Shown: piece after piece, positions 42,911 through 51,900 of the stretch
Position numbering within the stretch: position 1 is the first letter of the stretch
Layout: each line of letters starts with the position of its first letter
NCBI RefSeq assembly: GCF_015910445.1
Contig: NZ_CP048882.1
Span: 4,526,001-4,590,000, forward strand
Length of the DNA stretch: 64,000 bases
Direction: 5' to 3'
Source of the DNA: Streptomyces bathyalis
Lineage (GTDB): Bacteria; Actinomycetota; Actinomycetes; Streptomycetales; Streptomycetaceae
Made by a program: the position numbers and the translations under genes
Notes under the pieces: generated by a model
Seen by the model: only the letters and a program-made list of their open reading frames with translations
Told to the model about the DNA's origin: nothing
The model's database searches: none

Positions 42911-44215
42911 ATGAGCACGTACATACGTCAGGCCGCCCTGGTCACCGCCACGACCGTGCTGCTGGGGATCGTCGCCGGGTGCGGCAGTCCGCAGAGCCAC
43001 CGGCAGGGGGACAGCCGCAAAGACGATGCCGTTGCGAAGAGTGAGGCGTCCGGGGACGCCTCACAGCGGCCGTTCACGCTGGTCGCCACCGGCGACATCC
43101 TTTCCCACGACTCCGTCATACGTCAGGCCCGCACGGACGCCGCCGACTCCGGCTACGACTTCCGCACGATGCTCGCCGGCGCCAAGTCCCTGGCGTCGAA
43201 GGCCGACTTGGCGATATGCCACATGGAAACCGTCTATGGCCGCCCGAACGGCCCCTTCACCGGATACCCGGCATTCAAGACGCCCCCCGACGTGGCGGGG
43301 GCGATCAAGGAAACCGGCTACGAGAGCTGCTCGTCCGCCTCGAACCACACCATGGACGACGGCATGGACGGAGTCCGCCGCACCATCACCGCCATGGACA
43401 GGGCGGGCCTGAAGCACGCCGGTTCGGCGGCCTCGGCCCGCGGACGAAGCCGCATCACGATGATGAATGCGGGCGGCGCGAAGGTCGCCCAGCTGGCATA
43501 CACCTACGGAACCAACGGCCTGCCCGTACCGAAGAACAAGCCGTGGGCCGTGAACCTCATGGAGCGGAAGCGGATCATCGCCGACGCCCGGGCCGCCCGG
43601 CGGGCCGGGGCCGACATCGTCGTGACGAGCATGCACTGGGGCACCGAGTGGCAGCAGGCCCCCGACAGCCGGCAGAAGAAGCTGGCCAAGCAGCTCACGG
43701 CATCCCGCGACGCCAGCGGCCGCAAGGACATCGACCTCATCATCGGCACCCACGCCCACGTCCCGCAGCCGTACGAGAAGGTCAACGGCACCTGGGTCGT
43801 CTACGGGATGGGCGACCAGCTCGCGGGCAAGATGAACGACCCGCGCGGGGCGATGAGTTCGGCCGCGCGCTTCACGTTCGTGCCTCCCAAGGCGGCCAAG
43901 TCGTCGGGCAAGGCGTCGTCCCACGCGGGTACGGACCCGGTCCGGGACGCGAAGGCCGACAAGGACCACAAGGGCCGGAAGGGCCCCAAGTCCGGGAAGA
44001 ACGCGGCGAGTCAGGGACGTGCGGGCGAATGGCGTGTGAAGAAGGCCGAGTACATCCCCTTCTTCGTCCAGACCTCGCCCCGCATCAGCGTCGTCGACCT
44101 GAGCCAGGAGAACGCCCGCGACGCGGGCGAGGGCCGGGCCGAGGCGTTCCGCTCGATACGTGAGGCGGTGCTCAGCAGGGGCGCCGACAAGCAGGGCCTG
44201 CGCATGGGCCACTGA
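42911..44215 (+). CDS. CapA-family (PGA_cap metallophosphatase-like) lipoprotein
   Basis: The ATG at 42911 gives a lipoprotein signal (LVTATTVLLGIVAGC, lipobox VAGC). 434 residues carry the CapA/PGA_cap motifs: LVATGDILSHDSVIRQA, SSASNHTMDDGMDGVRRTI, VVTSMHWGTEWQQAPD and LIIGTHAHVPQPYEKVNGTWVVYGMGDQLAG. CapA proteins belong to the calcineurin-like fold and act in poly-gamma-glutamate or cell-surface polymer handling. No capB/C ligase genes are nearby, so polymer synthesis is doubtful. A Lys/Ser/Gly-rich insert of ~50 residues (KSSGKASSHAG to KNAASQGRAG) interrupts the late part. Confidence 0.87.
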   Translation: MSTYIRQAALVTATTVLLGIVAGCGSPQSHRQGDSRKDDAVAKSEASGDASQRPFTLVATGDILSHDSVIRQARTDAADSGYDFRTMLAGAKSLASKADLAICHMETVYGRPNGPFTGYPAFKTPPDVAGAIKETGYESCSSASNHTMDDGMDGVRRTITAMDRAGLKHAGSAASARGRSRITMMNAGGAKVAQLAYTYGTNGLPVPKNKPWAVNLMERKRIIADARAARRAGADIVVTSMHWGTEWQQAPDSRQKKLAKQLTASRDASGRKDIDLIIGTHAHVPQPYEKVNGTWVVYGMGDQLAGKMNDPRGAMSSAARFTFVPPKAAKSSGKASSHAGTDPVRDAKADKDHKGRKGPKSGKNAASQGRAGEWRVKKAEYIPFFVQTSPRISVVDLSQENARDAGEGRAEAFRSIREAVLSRGADKQGLRMGH

Positions 44216-44224
44216 CCCTGCGGC

Positions 44225-44257
44225 TGAGGGCCCCGGCACGACCCGTCGGGGCCCTCA
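44225..44257. terminator. Bidirectional terminator between CapA and response regulator genes
   Basis: Arms TGAGGGCCCCG (44225-44235) and CGGGGCCCTCA (44247-44257) pair perfectly over 11 bp with an eleven-base loop. It begins nine bases after the CapA stop and overlaps the last codon of the convergent response regulator gene. Confidence 0.7.
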
Positions 44258-44935
44258 CGCCTGACCGGTGCCGCCGGACGGTGCGTCCGGTTCGGCGTCC
44301 ACGCCGAAACGGCAGGCGGCGACCGCGAGTTGGACGCGGTTGCGGCTGCCCGTCTTCGTCATGAGGCTGGCGACGTGGGTCTTCACGGTGGTGACGCCGA
44401 TGAAGAGTCTCTCGGCGATCTCCGCGTTGGAGCGGCCCTCGACGACCGATGCGAGGACTTCGCGCTCGCGCCCGGTCAGAGCGACCTCCTCCGCCTGCTC
44501 AGCCGGCGCCCGTTCGACCTCGACTGCCCGCCGCACGAGGCGGCGCAGGACGTCCGGGCTGAAGGGGCTTCGGCCGTCGGCCGCCCGGCGGATACCGTCC
44601 AGCAGATCCTCGGGTGCCGTGTCCTTGGCGAGGAACCCGCAGGCTCCCGCCTCCAGCGCGGGGTAGAGATGCTCGTCGTCGTCGAAGGTCGTCAGCACGA
44701 GGACGCGGACGGCGGGGTGTGCCGCCAGGATCCGGCGCGTGGCGGTGATCCCGTCGACGCCGGGCATCCGCAGGTCCATCAGCACGACGTGCGGCGCCAG
44801 CCGATCGGTGAGCGAGACCGCTTGGCGTCCGTCCTCCGCCTCACCCACCACCTTGATGCCGTCGGCTGCCGTGCAGAGCATGCGCAGCCCGGCGCGCACC
44901 AACCGCTGGTCGTCGACGATGAGCGTGCGGATCAC
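44255..44935 (-). CDS. NarL/LuxR-family response regulator
   Basis: The GTG at 44935 overlaps the kinase stop by four bases (GTGA), so the pair is translationally coupled. The 226-residue protein has a receiver domain (TLIVDDQRLVRAGLRML with the acidic pair, LMDLRMPGVDG with the phospho-acceptor Asp, LTTFDDDEHLYPALEAGACGFLAKD with the conserved Lys). A LuxR HTH follows (LTGREREVLASVVEGRSNAEIAERL, VTTVKTHVASLMTK) near residues 150-205. It is the DNA-binding output of a NarL-type two-component system. Signal and targets cannot be read from the sequence. Confidence 0.93.
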   Translation of the reverse strand: MIRTLIVDDQRLVRAGLRMLCTAADGIKVVGEAEDGRQAVSLTDRLAPHVVLMDLRMPGVDGITATRRILAAHPAVRVLVLTTFDDDEHLYPALEAGACGFLAKDTAPEDLLDGIRRAADGRSPFSPDVLRRLVRRAVEVERAPAEQAEEVALTGREREVLASVVEGRSNAEIAERLFIGVTTVKTHVASLMTKTGSRNRVQLAVAACRFGVDAEPDAPSGGTGQA

Positions 44936-46137
44936 GAGACCTCCTCGACGCCGCGGGGCGCGGAGGCGTCCGGAAGCACCGCGCGCAGCGCCCAGCCGCC
45001 GTCCTCCGGGCCGACGTCCAGCTGCCCGCCCAGCAGTTCGAGGCGCTCGCGCATCACCAGCAGGCCGTGCCCGGGGTGACCGGGGTGTTCCTTGAGGCGT
45101 GCCGGAGGTCCGGTGCCGGCGTCCTTCCCGCCGTCGTCGTTCACCTCGACCCGCACACCTCCACCGCCGTCGCTCCGTAGCACCAGCCTCACGTGCGCAC
45201 CCGGACGGGCGTGTCTGAGCGCGTTCGTGAGGCCCTCCTGAACCAGGCGCAGCACGGCGTGCCGGTGGGCGGTGTCCAGCCGGCCCAGCGTCTCCGGGTC
45301 GACGGCGGTCTCGACGCTCGCCCCGGCCTGCCGTGTGCGTTCCACGACCCTGTCGAGCTCGGCCGACAGCCCGTCGGAGCTGAGCAGCACGGGCTCGCCG
45401 GCGGTCGCGGGATCGCGCAGCACCGCCACGAGCCGCCGCAGATCGGTCAGGGCCTGGCCACCGATGGTGTGCACGTCCTCGAGTGCCTCGTCGAGCCGTG
45501 GGTCGACGGACGGCACCACATGGCGGACAACACCCACCCGCAGCACGACGGATGCCACGTGGTGCGCGACCACGTCGTGCAACTCCCCTGCCACGGCGGC
45601 ACGTTCGTCCGCCCGGGCCACCTTCGTCTCCCACGCCCTGCGCTGCTCGGCCTCCTCCGCGCGACGCTCGGCCTGCGAGGCGAGTTCGCGCTGGGAACGC
45701 AGGAACGAGCCCAGCAGCAGCGGCAGTCCCGTATCCAGCAGCACGATGAGGGCGTTGGCGGCCAGCGGGTACGCGGGGAAGAAGCTCACCGCGCCCGCGG
45801 CGCCGAGCGCCAGGGCACTCCACCACATTCTCGGGCCGGGGCACCGCAGCGCGACCTCGCCGAGTGCCACGCACGCGAGGATCTGGGCGACCCCGCCCCC
45901 GATCTTCGCGGACGCCGCCACGGAGGCGACGAGCAGCGCGCACTGGGCCAGCACCACCGGCACCGGACGGCGGCCCCCGGCCGGCACCGCGGCGGCGGAG
46001 GCCACGGCGATCAGCCAGTCCGAGAGCGACGGCTCGACCTGCGGCACATGCAGCAGCCCGACGAAGCCGACGGCTCCGGCCATGGGCAGCAGACGCACCC
46101 ACCCGTAACCCGAGACGTAGGTACGCAAGGAGCGCAT
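44932..46137 (-). CDS. Sensor histidine kinase (HisKA_3/NarL partner)
   Basis: About 401 residues from the ATG at 46137 (GGAG five bases upstream; a GTG at 46158 is possible). The first ~150 residues form several membrane helices (VRLLPMAGAVGFVGLLHV, WLIAVASAAAVPAG, VVLAQCALLVASVAASA, LGAAGAVSFFPAYPLAANALIVLLDTGLPLLLG). The kinase core has the HisKA_3 box ERAAVAGELHDVVAHHVASVV with the phospho-His. An HATPase follows, with EGLTNALRHARPGAHV (N-box) and GHGLLVMRERLELLGGQL (G-box). It phosphorylates the regulator encoded immediately downstream. The small periplasmic loops suggest membrane-stress or lipid-phase sensing, which is inference only. Confidence 0.9.
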   Translation of the reverse strand: MRSLRTYVSGYGWVRLLPMAGAVGFVGLLHVPQVEPSLSDWLIAVASAAAVPAGGRRPVPVVLAQCALLVASVAASAKIGGGVAQILACVALGEVALRCPGPRMWWSALALGAAGAVSFFPAYPLAANALIVLLDTGLPLLLGSFLRSQRELASQAERRAEEAEQRRAWETKVARADERAAVAGELHDVVAHHVASVVLRVGVVRHVVPSVDPRLDEALEDVHTIGGQALTDLRRLVAVLRDPATAGEPVLLSSDGLSAELDRVVERTRQAGASVETAVDPETLGRLDTAHRHAVLRLVQEGLTNALRHARPGAHVRLVLRSDGGGGVRVEVNDDGGKDAGTGPPARLKEHPGHPGHGLLVMRERLELLGGQLDVGPEDGGWALRAVLPDASAPRGVEEVS

Positions 46138-46351
46138 GGACTCTCCGATCGGCCGCACGCCGCGAAGGTAGTCCTGACCCGGTGCGGGCGGCGTCCTCCC
46201 GGAGGAGGGGTCCCGCCTCCTACTTCAGGCCGCGGGCAGGGGCCGGGAGCACGAAGCGGGCGGTGCGGCCCCCGCCGAGACTGACGGCGACAACGGACGG
46301 ACCGGCGCGGTCCGCGGCGACAGCGGACCGCGCGAAACCCGGAAGGACGCC

Positions 46352-46804
46352 GTGAACTTGCGAACCCGAAGCGTGCCACCCCGCCTGATCACCGCCGTCA
46401 GACTGCTGCTGTTCGCCGTCTTCGCCGGGTACGGGACGATCAAGCTGCTCGGCGGCCAGTACGACTACGGGGACTGGGTGATCTCCAACCGGACCCAGGA
46501 CGGCACCAGCGTCGTGTGGGCCTTCTACGGCTACTCCCCGGTCTACGGGCGCTTCACCGGCCTGTACGAACTCGTCCCCGCGCTGCTGCTGCTCTCACGC
46601 CGCACCGCCACTCTCGGCGCGCTGGCGCTCTTCGCGGTCTCGCTGAACATCACGGTGATGGACTTCGCGTACGGCTACCCAATGGTCAAGTACTTCTCCC
46701 TCGCGTACACGCTGCTGTGCCTCTTCCTCGTCGCCCAGGACCGCGACCGCCTCCTCGCCGCCTTCTGGCACCGGCCGGAACGGGACGGCGGGAAGGCACA
46801 CTGA
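46352..46804 (+). CDS. Small integral membrane protein, DoxX-like
   Basis: The GTG at 46352 has GGAAGGA six bases upstream and gives 150 residues. There are four membrane helices: AVRLLLFAVFAGYGTIKLLGG, GLYELVPALLLLSRRTATLGALALFAVSLNITVMDF, and YFSLAYTLLCLFLVAQD. A GQYDYGD loop lies after the first helix. Spacing and the small size resemble DoxX/DoxD-type proteins, but the match is loose. It is divergent from the two-component system (215 bp between), so it could be its target, which is inference. A hairpin follows directly. Confidence 0.6.
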   Translation: MNLRTRSVPPRLITAVRLLLFAVFAGYGTIKLLGGQYDYGDWVISNRTQDGTSVVWAFYGYSPVYGRFTGLYELVPALLLLSRRTATLGALALFAVSLNITVMDFAYGYPMVKYFSLAYTLLCLFLVAQDRDRLLAAFWHRPERDGGKAH

Positions 46805-46824
46805 GGGGCCCGTTTGCGGGCCCC
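46805..46824 (+). terminator. Hairpin after the small membrane protein gene
   Basis: Arms GGGGCCCG (46805-46812) and CGGGCCCC (46817-46824) pair with a TTTG loop, directly overlapping the end of the stop codon region of the membrane protein gene. It separates that gene from the next one at 46879. Confidence 0.6.
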
Positions 46825-46878
46825 GAACAGCGGGGTTCTACTGGATCCAGCCTCGGCCACCACCGTGGAGGATTCCTT

Positions 46879-47985
46879 ATGGCTCAGGAGAATCCGGGAA
46901 AGGGGGAGGGCCGGAAGCCGGACAAGGATGTCGCCGGATGCACGGGGTCCGCGCTCTGCGCAACGATCGGGGCGCACATTGCCTACGTGCAATCGCAGAT
47001 CGATGCTCTCGGCGAATTGTCGGAGACAGACCAGAAGGTCGAGGGCAAGGCGAATCTGCATCTCGAAGCGGCTCGCGAGCAGGTCGAGCACAAGGGATAT
47101 CTCAACAAGCTGCTGCACAGGCATACCAGCACCGATGTCATCGCGGCCATGACCAATATCCGCGAAGCCGAGGTGGAGCTGACCAGGTTGCTCCAGGGTG
47201 AGGACCTGAGAAGCCGGGTTCCGCGGATTCTCACGCATGCCCGTGAGCACCTGTCTCCTGACGATCCCCAGCGACGACTCCTCGAGAAGGAGTGGGGTAC
47301 GACGGAAGAGGGGCGGCGCCGGCTTCCTGCAGGAACGGAGGGGATAGCGGCCGAGACGCTGCACGCGGCGAACAAGGTCGAGGAGAGGGAGCGGATACGG
47401 CTCAGAAGCTTCACGCACATCCTGATCTGCTCCATCACGGTCATGTCCTTGATTGCCGTCGGCTTCGGCATCTGGGCGGTGGTCGACCCCAATGTGGCAA
47501 ATCTTTTCTGCTTTCCGGACCAGCGCAGAATCGTGCCCCGCATCTGTCCCATCGGCCGGCACCGGGCCGCCGGCAGCGACGTGTTCCTGATCGAATTCAT
47601 GGGAATGTTCGCGGCTGCCCTCGCGGGTGCCGCCTCACTGAAGACAATGCGCGGGAACTCCTCGCCGTACCACGTATCCATCCTCTTGCTCCTGTTGCGT
47701 CTCCCCGTCGGAGCCATGACCGCGGTGCTGGGAATCCTTCTCGTGAGCGGCGCCTTCTTCCCGGGCCTCACCAGCCTCGACGCGAGCGCGCAGATCATCG
47801 CTTGGGCTGCGGCCTTCGGGATCCTGCAGGAGCCCGTCACTCGCGCCGTCGACAGGACGGGCAGGTCGTTCCTGGACGAACTGACTCCGCCCGAAGCGGC
47901 CAAGACCCGGCCAGGGGCCGACCAGCGGCGCCATGAGCCGGAGGCGCACGGCCGGCGGAAGAAGCGCATCGTCGGCAGGCGCTGA
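46879..47985 (+). CDS. Hypothetical four-helix membrane protein with coiled N-terminal half
   Basis: The ATG at 46879 has GGAGGA six bases upstream and gives 368 residues. The first ~175 are soluble, charged and helical (HIAYVQSQIDALGELSETDQK, NIREAEVELTRLLQGEDL) and probably coiled. Four membrane helices follow (FTHILICSITVMSLIAVGFG, VFLIEFMGMFAAALAGAASL, VSILLLLLRLPVGAMTAVLG, AQIIAWAAAFGILQE). A basic C-terminal tail (HGRRKKRIVGRR) ends the protein. The extracytoplasmic segment FCFPDQRRIVPRICP has two Cys. I do not recognise a family. Third-position GC is somewhat lower than in neighbouring genes, so recent acquisition is possible. Position alone gives no function. Confidence 0.65.
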   Translation: MAQENPGKGEGRKPDKDVAGCTGSALCATIGAHIAYVQSQIDALGELSETDQKVEGKANLHLEAAREQVEHKGYLNKLLHRHTSTDVIAAMTNIREAEVELTRLLQGEDLRSRVPRILTHAREHLSPDDPQRRLLEKEWGTTEEGRRRLPAGTEGIAAETLHAANKVEERERIRLRSFTHILICSITVMSLIAVGFGIWAVVDPNVANLFCFPDQRRIVPRICPIGRHRAAGSDVFLIEFMGMFAAALAGAASLKTMRGNSSPYHVSILLLLLRLPVGAMTAVLGILLVSGAFFPGLTSLDASAQIIAWAAAFGILQEPVTRAVDRTGRSFLDELTPPEAAKTRPGADQRRHEPEAHGRRKKRIVGRR

Positions 47986-48054
47986 CGCCCGCTGTCAGTG
48001 GCCGCGCCTACGGTCATGCCGAGTAGGGACGCTGTCGTTCGGGAGGCCGCCGGG

Positions 48055-48897
48055 ATGGGTGAAGCGCGTGGGCGCCCGCTGCACGAGGCGGCCGAGACGG
48101 GGTCGGCGGAGGCCGTCGCCGAGCTGGCCGCTCGCGCGGACGACGTCGACGCCCTGGACGCCGAGGGCCGCACCGCCCTGTGGGCCGCGGTGTGCTGGGG
48201 CCGTGCCGACGTCGTGGAAGTGCTGCTCGCCGCGGGCGCCGACCCGTGGCGCGAGGTGCTGCACGGCTGGTCGCCGGGGCGGCTCGCCCTTGCGACACCG
48301 CTGCTGTCCTCCCTCGTGCAACCACCGCCGGGCGACGCCCTGTTGACCGCTGAGGAGCTGGCCACGGCCGCCGAGGCCGCGCGGCTCGCCGCGGTGTTCG
48401 AGGGTGCGATCGAGGAGGGGGCGGGGGTGACGTTCGTCGGAGGCCGTGACGCAGGGGAGGCCGTCCGCCGGCTCGGGGCGGAGCCATGTGACGCCCCGGA
48501 CGACGAGTACGACCCGGGCCCCTCGTACGTCGGCGTCACACCCGTTGACGGGGGATGCGCCCTGGCTCAGCCCCTCGGCTTCGAGGTCACGGACCCGCAC
48601 ACCCTGCGGCGCCTGTCTGCCGGCGGAGCCGTCGCGTACGGGGTCCACTTCAACGCCAAGAGCGGTTCGCAGGGCGGTTTCTCGCGGGACGGGCAGTACG
48701 AGGACGACTCGCTGGTCGGTCTGCCCCCGAGCCCCGGGGACGCCCCGGAGCGGCTGCTGCTCAGATTTCTCCACGGTCTGCCGGATTCAGCGGGCGAACT
48801 CGGGTACGCGTGCGCCATGACGGGTGTGAGGCCTCGGGACGCTGCCGCGGTGACGGGCCCGCCGCACCAGTGGGTTCAAGTCCGCGACTGGGTCTGA
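48055..48897 (+). CDS. Ankyrin-repeat protein
   Basis: The ATG at 48055 has GGGAGG eight bases upstream and gives 280 residues. The N-terminal third is a pair of ankyrin units: GRPLHEAAETGSAEAVAELAAR and DALDAEGRTALWAAVCWGRADVVEVLLAAGADP. The remaining ~190 residues are a separate domain without a family I recognise (LLTAEELATAAEAARL, GVHFNAKSGSQGGFSRDGQYEDD, GAELGYACAMTGVRPRDA-like). Ankyrin repeats mediate protein binding, and many bacterial examples are toxins, effectors or regulators. No partner is apparent beside it. Confidence 0.8.
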   Translation: MGEARGRPLHEAAETGSAEAVAELAARADDVDALDAEGRTALWAAVCWGRADVVEVLLAAGADPWREVLHGWSPGRLALATPLLSSLVQPPPGDALLTAEELATAAEAARLAAVFEGAIEEGAGVTFVGGRDAGEAVRRLGAEPCDAPDDEYDPGPSYVGVTPVDGGCALAQPLGFEVTDPHTLRRLSAGGAVAYGVHFNAKSGSQGGFSRDGQYEDDSLVGLPPSPGDAPERLLLRFLHGLPDSAGELGYACAMTGVRPRDAAAVTGPPHQWVQVRDWV

Positions 48898-49343
48898 CCG
48901 TTCGACGACTCTTCCGGTGGACGGTCCGGGACGGCCTCCGCGTCTCGTAGGGGCGATGCACGCCTGTTGCACCGATCCGACCCGAGTAGATGCCGTTCCC
49001 GTCGTTTTTCCGTTGTTTCTCTCCTTCCTCTTGTTTTTCTTGTTTTCTTGCTGATGCACTCGCATGTCTTCGCTGGCGAGCATTGTTCGCTTTTGCTCGG
49101 CGATTCAGGTGGGCATTGCGGAACGGATTCTCCGACGACGGGCGTCGCCCAGCCTTTGCCCGGAGTCACCCGTGTGTTCCGCTCACCAGCGGCGAGCGGA
49201 ATGCGGAGGCAGAAGTACGGGTCCGGAACATGTGCCGTGCCGACTGCCGTGACCACACCGCTGTTTGATTGATCAACGGAATCGGGCGCTGCCCGTGAGC
49301 AGGGAATCCCCAGGTCGCAGGCGCGAGGAATGGGCGCCGCCGA
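48898..49343. promoter_or_regulatory. Leader region of the intact conservon with T-rich tract
   Basis: 446 bases with no convincing gene. Around 48999-49055 the top strand is a long T/C run (CGTTTTTCCGTTGTTTCTC, then TTGTTTTTCTTGTTTTCTTG), the most A/T-rich stretch seen in the window. Both it and the following ~200 bp have weak codon structure. It precedes the conservon kinase gene and probably contains its promoter and untranslated leader. No TTGAC/TATAAT pair stands out. Confidence 0.4.
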
Positions 49344-51134
49344 GTGTTGCCGTATCACTCGGGGCGGGCTCTCAACTTCCTTCTGCCTGAGCTTCCCACT
49401 CAGGGTGACGGCATCTACACTGACGCCGCGTCAACCGGCTCCACTTCTCCTCGATATGTGAAAGTTGCGGTCAACCTATTGAGTACCGAATCTTTAACAG
49501 ACCGGACAGGGTTCAGACGCCAGACGGTGTGGCCCGCCGCGCTTTTACTTGCGGCTGTCGCGGTCATCGCGCAGATGGTCAGCTGGTGGACGCGGTCCCC
49601 CGCGGTAATGGCGAGCGGTTCGGTCGCGGTCGTCGGACTGCTGGCGTGCCTGCCGCACCTGTGGCGGATGCACCGCGAGGACATACGCCATGCCGATCGC
49701 TGCGCGGAGCAGGCCGAGCAGGCACAGCGCGCCGCCGACCGCCAGGTCAGCTCGGAGAGGGCGCGCCTGACGGAACAGTGGCAGACCTGGTCGCAGTCGC
49801 AGTTCGAGGCCTTCCACGAGTCCCTTGAGCAGTGGTGCCGCGACCTGCACATCGTGCTCACGGAGCGGCGCAAGCCCGACTCCCCCCTCCCCAACCTGAG
49901 CCCCCAGACGGCGAAGCTGCTCAACGGCGCGCTCGAAGAGGTGGACGAGGAGCTCATCGACGTCCAGGACGCCTGTGAGCACGCGATCGTCTTCCTCGCC
50001 CAGCGGCTCCAGACGGGCGGTCTGCAGATCCAGGAGAAGGCCGGCGCCCTCATCGACCGGCCCGAGCCCGGACTGCCCGAACTCGGCATCGAGATCGACC
50101 ACTTGGCGACGACGTTCGCCCACCACGCGCAGAGCCTGCGCATCCTCGGCGGTTCGTGGACGGGCCAGCAGTGGCAGGAGACGGTTCCCCTCACGGACAT
50201 CGTCCGCGCCGCCGGCGGTCAGATCACCGACTACCAGCGCGTGGTGATCGGCGGCGAACCCGACCTGGGCGTCAAGGACTTCGCGGCCGAATGGCTCATC
50301 CACCTCGTCGCGGAGATCCTCGGGAACGCGACGACCTACAGCCCCAGCAGCAAGGAGGTCACCGCACAGCTGGAGGCAGTTCCCTCGGGAGCGGTCATCC
50401 AGATCGACGACCGCGGTACGGGTATGACGGAGGCCCGGCTCCAGAAGGCCCTCGAACTCGTCGCCGGCCCGCGCGACGTCAGCATCCGCGACCTGCAGAC
50501 CCCGCAGGTCGGCCTGGCCGTGGTCGGCAACATCGCACGCCGGCTGAAGCTCAGGGTGAGCCTGGGACGTTCGCCGTACGGAGGCATCCGCGCCGTCGTA
50601 CTCGTGCCCATGGACCTCCTCGAAGCAATCGACCCGGTGTACACGATGCCCGTCCCCGAAGGTGCCGCCGGCCCCGAGGCCGAAGAACACAAGGCAGAGC
50701 CCGCCGAACGTGCTGAGCGGCGGGAGAACCCCCTCCCGGTGCGCACCCGTCCGCAGGAGACCGCCCCGGCTAGCACGCCGGCCCCGGCTCCCGAGCCTGC
50801 TTCCGCGTTCGACCCGGAGCGGTCCACTTCCGCGTTCGCCACGGAGCGGTCCACTTCCACGTTCGACCCGCAGCGGACCGCTTCCGCGTTCGCCAGGGGA
50901 CGGTCGGAGAGCACCGAACCCTCGTCCGGTTCGGAACCCCCTGCCGTGGGGCTGCCGCGGCGACGCTCGCCCCGTCACACACAGACGGCCGGTCCCGTCG
51001 AAGCAGAACAGCACAGCGTCGGCAGCGATGAGGACCCGGAAGCCGCCGCTTCCTTCATGAGCTCCTTCGTGCTGGGGGGCCGGGCCTCGACCGATGATGA
51101 AACCGATTCACCCCAGGGGGACGACGACCGATGA
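49344..51134 (+). CDS. Histidine-kinase-like sensor ATPase, conservon component CvnA, with TTA codons
   Basis: The start is uncertain: GTG at 49344 gives 596 residues, a GTG at 49458 is possible, and neither has a good ribosome site. Two membrane helices (WPAALLLAAVAVIAQMVSWW and VMASGSVAVVGLLACLPHLW) lie near the N-terminus. A helical linker, an HATPase region (LVAEILGNATTYSPSSKEV, IDDRGTGMTEARL) and a disordered C-terminal tail with SAFDPERS-like repeats follow. CvnA heads the conservon and forms a membrane complex with CvnB-D. TTA leucine codons occur in frame at 49494-49496 and 49545-49547. The second lies inside the first membrane helix and is almost certainly translated, so the gene should need the bldA tRNA. 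It overlaps cvnB by four bases. Confidence 0.88.
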   Translation: MLPYHSGRALNFLLPELPTQGDGIYTDAASTGSTSPRYVKVAVNLLSTESLTDRTGFRRQTVWPAALLLAAVAVIAQMVSWWTRSPAVMASGSVAVVGLLACLPHLWRMHREDIRHADRCAEQAEQAQRAADRQVSSERARLTEQWQTWSQSQFEAFHESLEQWCRDLHIVLTERRKPDSPLPNLSPQTAKLLNGALEEVDEELIDVQDACEHAIVFLAQRLQTGGLQIQEKAGALIDRPEPGLPELGIEIDHLATTFAHHAQSLRILGGSWTGQQWQETVPLTDIVRAAGGQITDYQRVVIGGEPDLGVKDFAAEWLIHLVAEILGNATTYSPSSKEVTAQLEAVPSGAVIQIDDRGTGMTEARLQKALELVAGPRDVSIRDLQTPQVGLAVVGNIARRLKLRVSLGRSPYGGIRAVVLVPMDLLEAIDPVYTMPVPEGAAGPEAEEHKAEPAERAERRENPLPVRTRPQETAPASTPAPAPEPASAFDPERSTSAFATERSTSTFDPQRTASAFARGRSESTEPSSGSEPPAVGLPRRRSPRHTQTAGPVEAEQHSVGSDEDPEAAASFMSSFVLGGRASTDDETDSPQGDDDR

Positions 51135-51535
51135 GTCACGAAGCAGCCGCTCACGACCAGTCCTGGATGCTCAGTGACGTAGCTGATGTCCCCGGTGTGC
51201 AGCACGCCGTGGTCCTCAGCGCCGACGGGCTGGTCCGCGCCCGTACGAACGATCTGGGCATCGACGAGGCCGACACGCTTGCCGCGGCGGCGGCCGGACT
51301 GCAGTCGCTGGGCGTCAGCCTGGCGGGCCGCTTCGGCGAAGGCGGGCTGAAGCAGCACATGGTCGAGTGGAAAGGCGGCTTCCTCTTCCTGCGCGGAGCA
51401 GGGGACGGGTCCCGCCTCGCGGTGATCACCAGCAACAAGGTCGATCCCGGAGTGATCGCCTCCCAGATGGTGCTCCAGGTGCAGCGGTTCGGCGACCACC
51501 AGGGCAGCCCGCCGAGGAGGCGCTCAGTCACGTGA
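51131..51535 (+). CDS. Roadblock/LC7 protein, conservon component CvnB
   Basis: 134 residues with the Roadblock signature: MLSDVADVPGVQHAVVLSADGLVRARTND at the start, LAAAAAGLQSLGVSLAGRFGEGG in the helix, and VDPGVIASQMVLQVQRFGDH at the end. It should dimerise and bridge the CvnA kinase to the CvnD GTPase, in the way roadblock proteins regulate small GTPases elsewhere. The ATG overlaps cvnA (ATGA) and its end overlaps cvnC (GTGA), so the whole set is translated in step. Confidence 0.9.
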   Translation: MSHEAAAHDQSWMLSDVADVPGVQHAVVLSADGLVRARTNDLGIDEADTLAAAAAGLQSLGVSLAGRFGEGGLKQHMVEWKGGFLFLRGAGDGSRLAVITSNKVDPGVIASQMVLQVQRFGDHQGSPPRRRSVT

Positions 51536-51900
51536 CCCGACCGAGAGGACCGAAAAGGGGACCCGTGCGCCCCTACGTGCTGACCGGAGGGCGGGCTCGG
51601 CCTCGTCAACGGCTCGCAATCGAGACTCTGTTGGAGACCGTCGACCCCGAGGGCACCGAACTCCCGGTGACTGCCAGCAGGCAGGAACGGATGCTGTGGC
51701 GGATGTGCCGCCACAGACTCTCCGTGGCGGAGTCCGCAGCGCACCTGGGCCTGTCGGTCAGCGTCGTCACGATCCTCGCCTGCGACCTGATCGATGCCGG
51801 CTACCTGACCACACGTTCGCAGGTCCCAAAGGCGCAGCTTCCCGACGTGCACATACTCCAAGAGGTACTGGATGGACTCCGCAGACAACTCAGCGCCTGA
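51532..51900 (+). CDS. DUF742 protein, conservon component CvnC
   Basis: The GTG at 51532 overlaps the cvnB stop by four bases. The 122-residue protein has the DUF742 core: VRPYVLTGGRARPRQRLAIETLL, then MLWRMCRHRLSVAESAAHLGLSVSVVTILACDLIDAGYL and ILQEVLDGLRRQL. The middle is a winged-helix-like unit. In conservons CvnC is one of the cytoplasmic proteins recruited to CvnA. The reading overlaps the GTPase gene by 29 bases. It is orthologous in design to the protein at 2722, but here the rest of the set is intact. Confidence 0.9.
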   Translation: MTRPRGPKRGPVRPYVLTGGRARPRQRLAIETLLETVDPEGTELPVTASRQERMLWRMCRHRLSVAESAAHLGLSVSVVTILACDLIDAGYLTTRSQVPKAQLPDVHILQEVLDGLRRQLSA

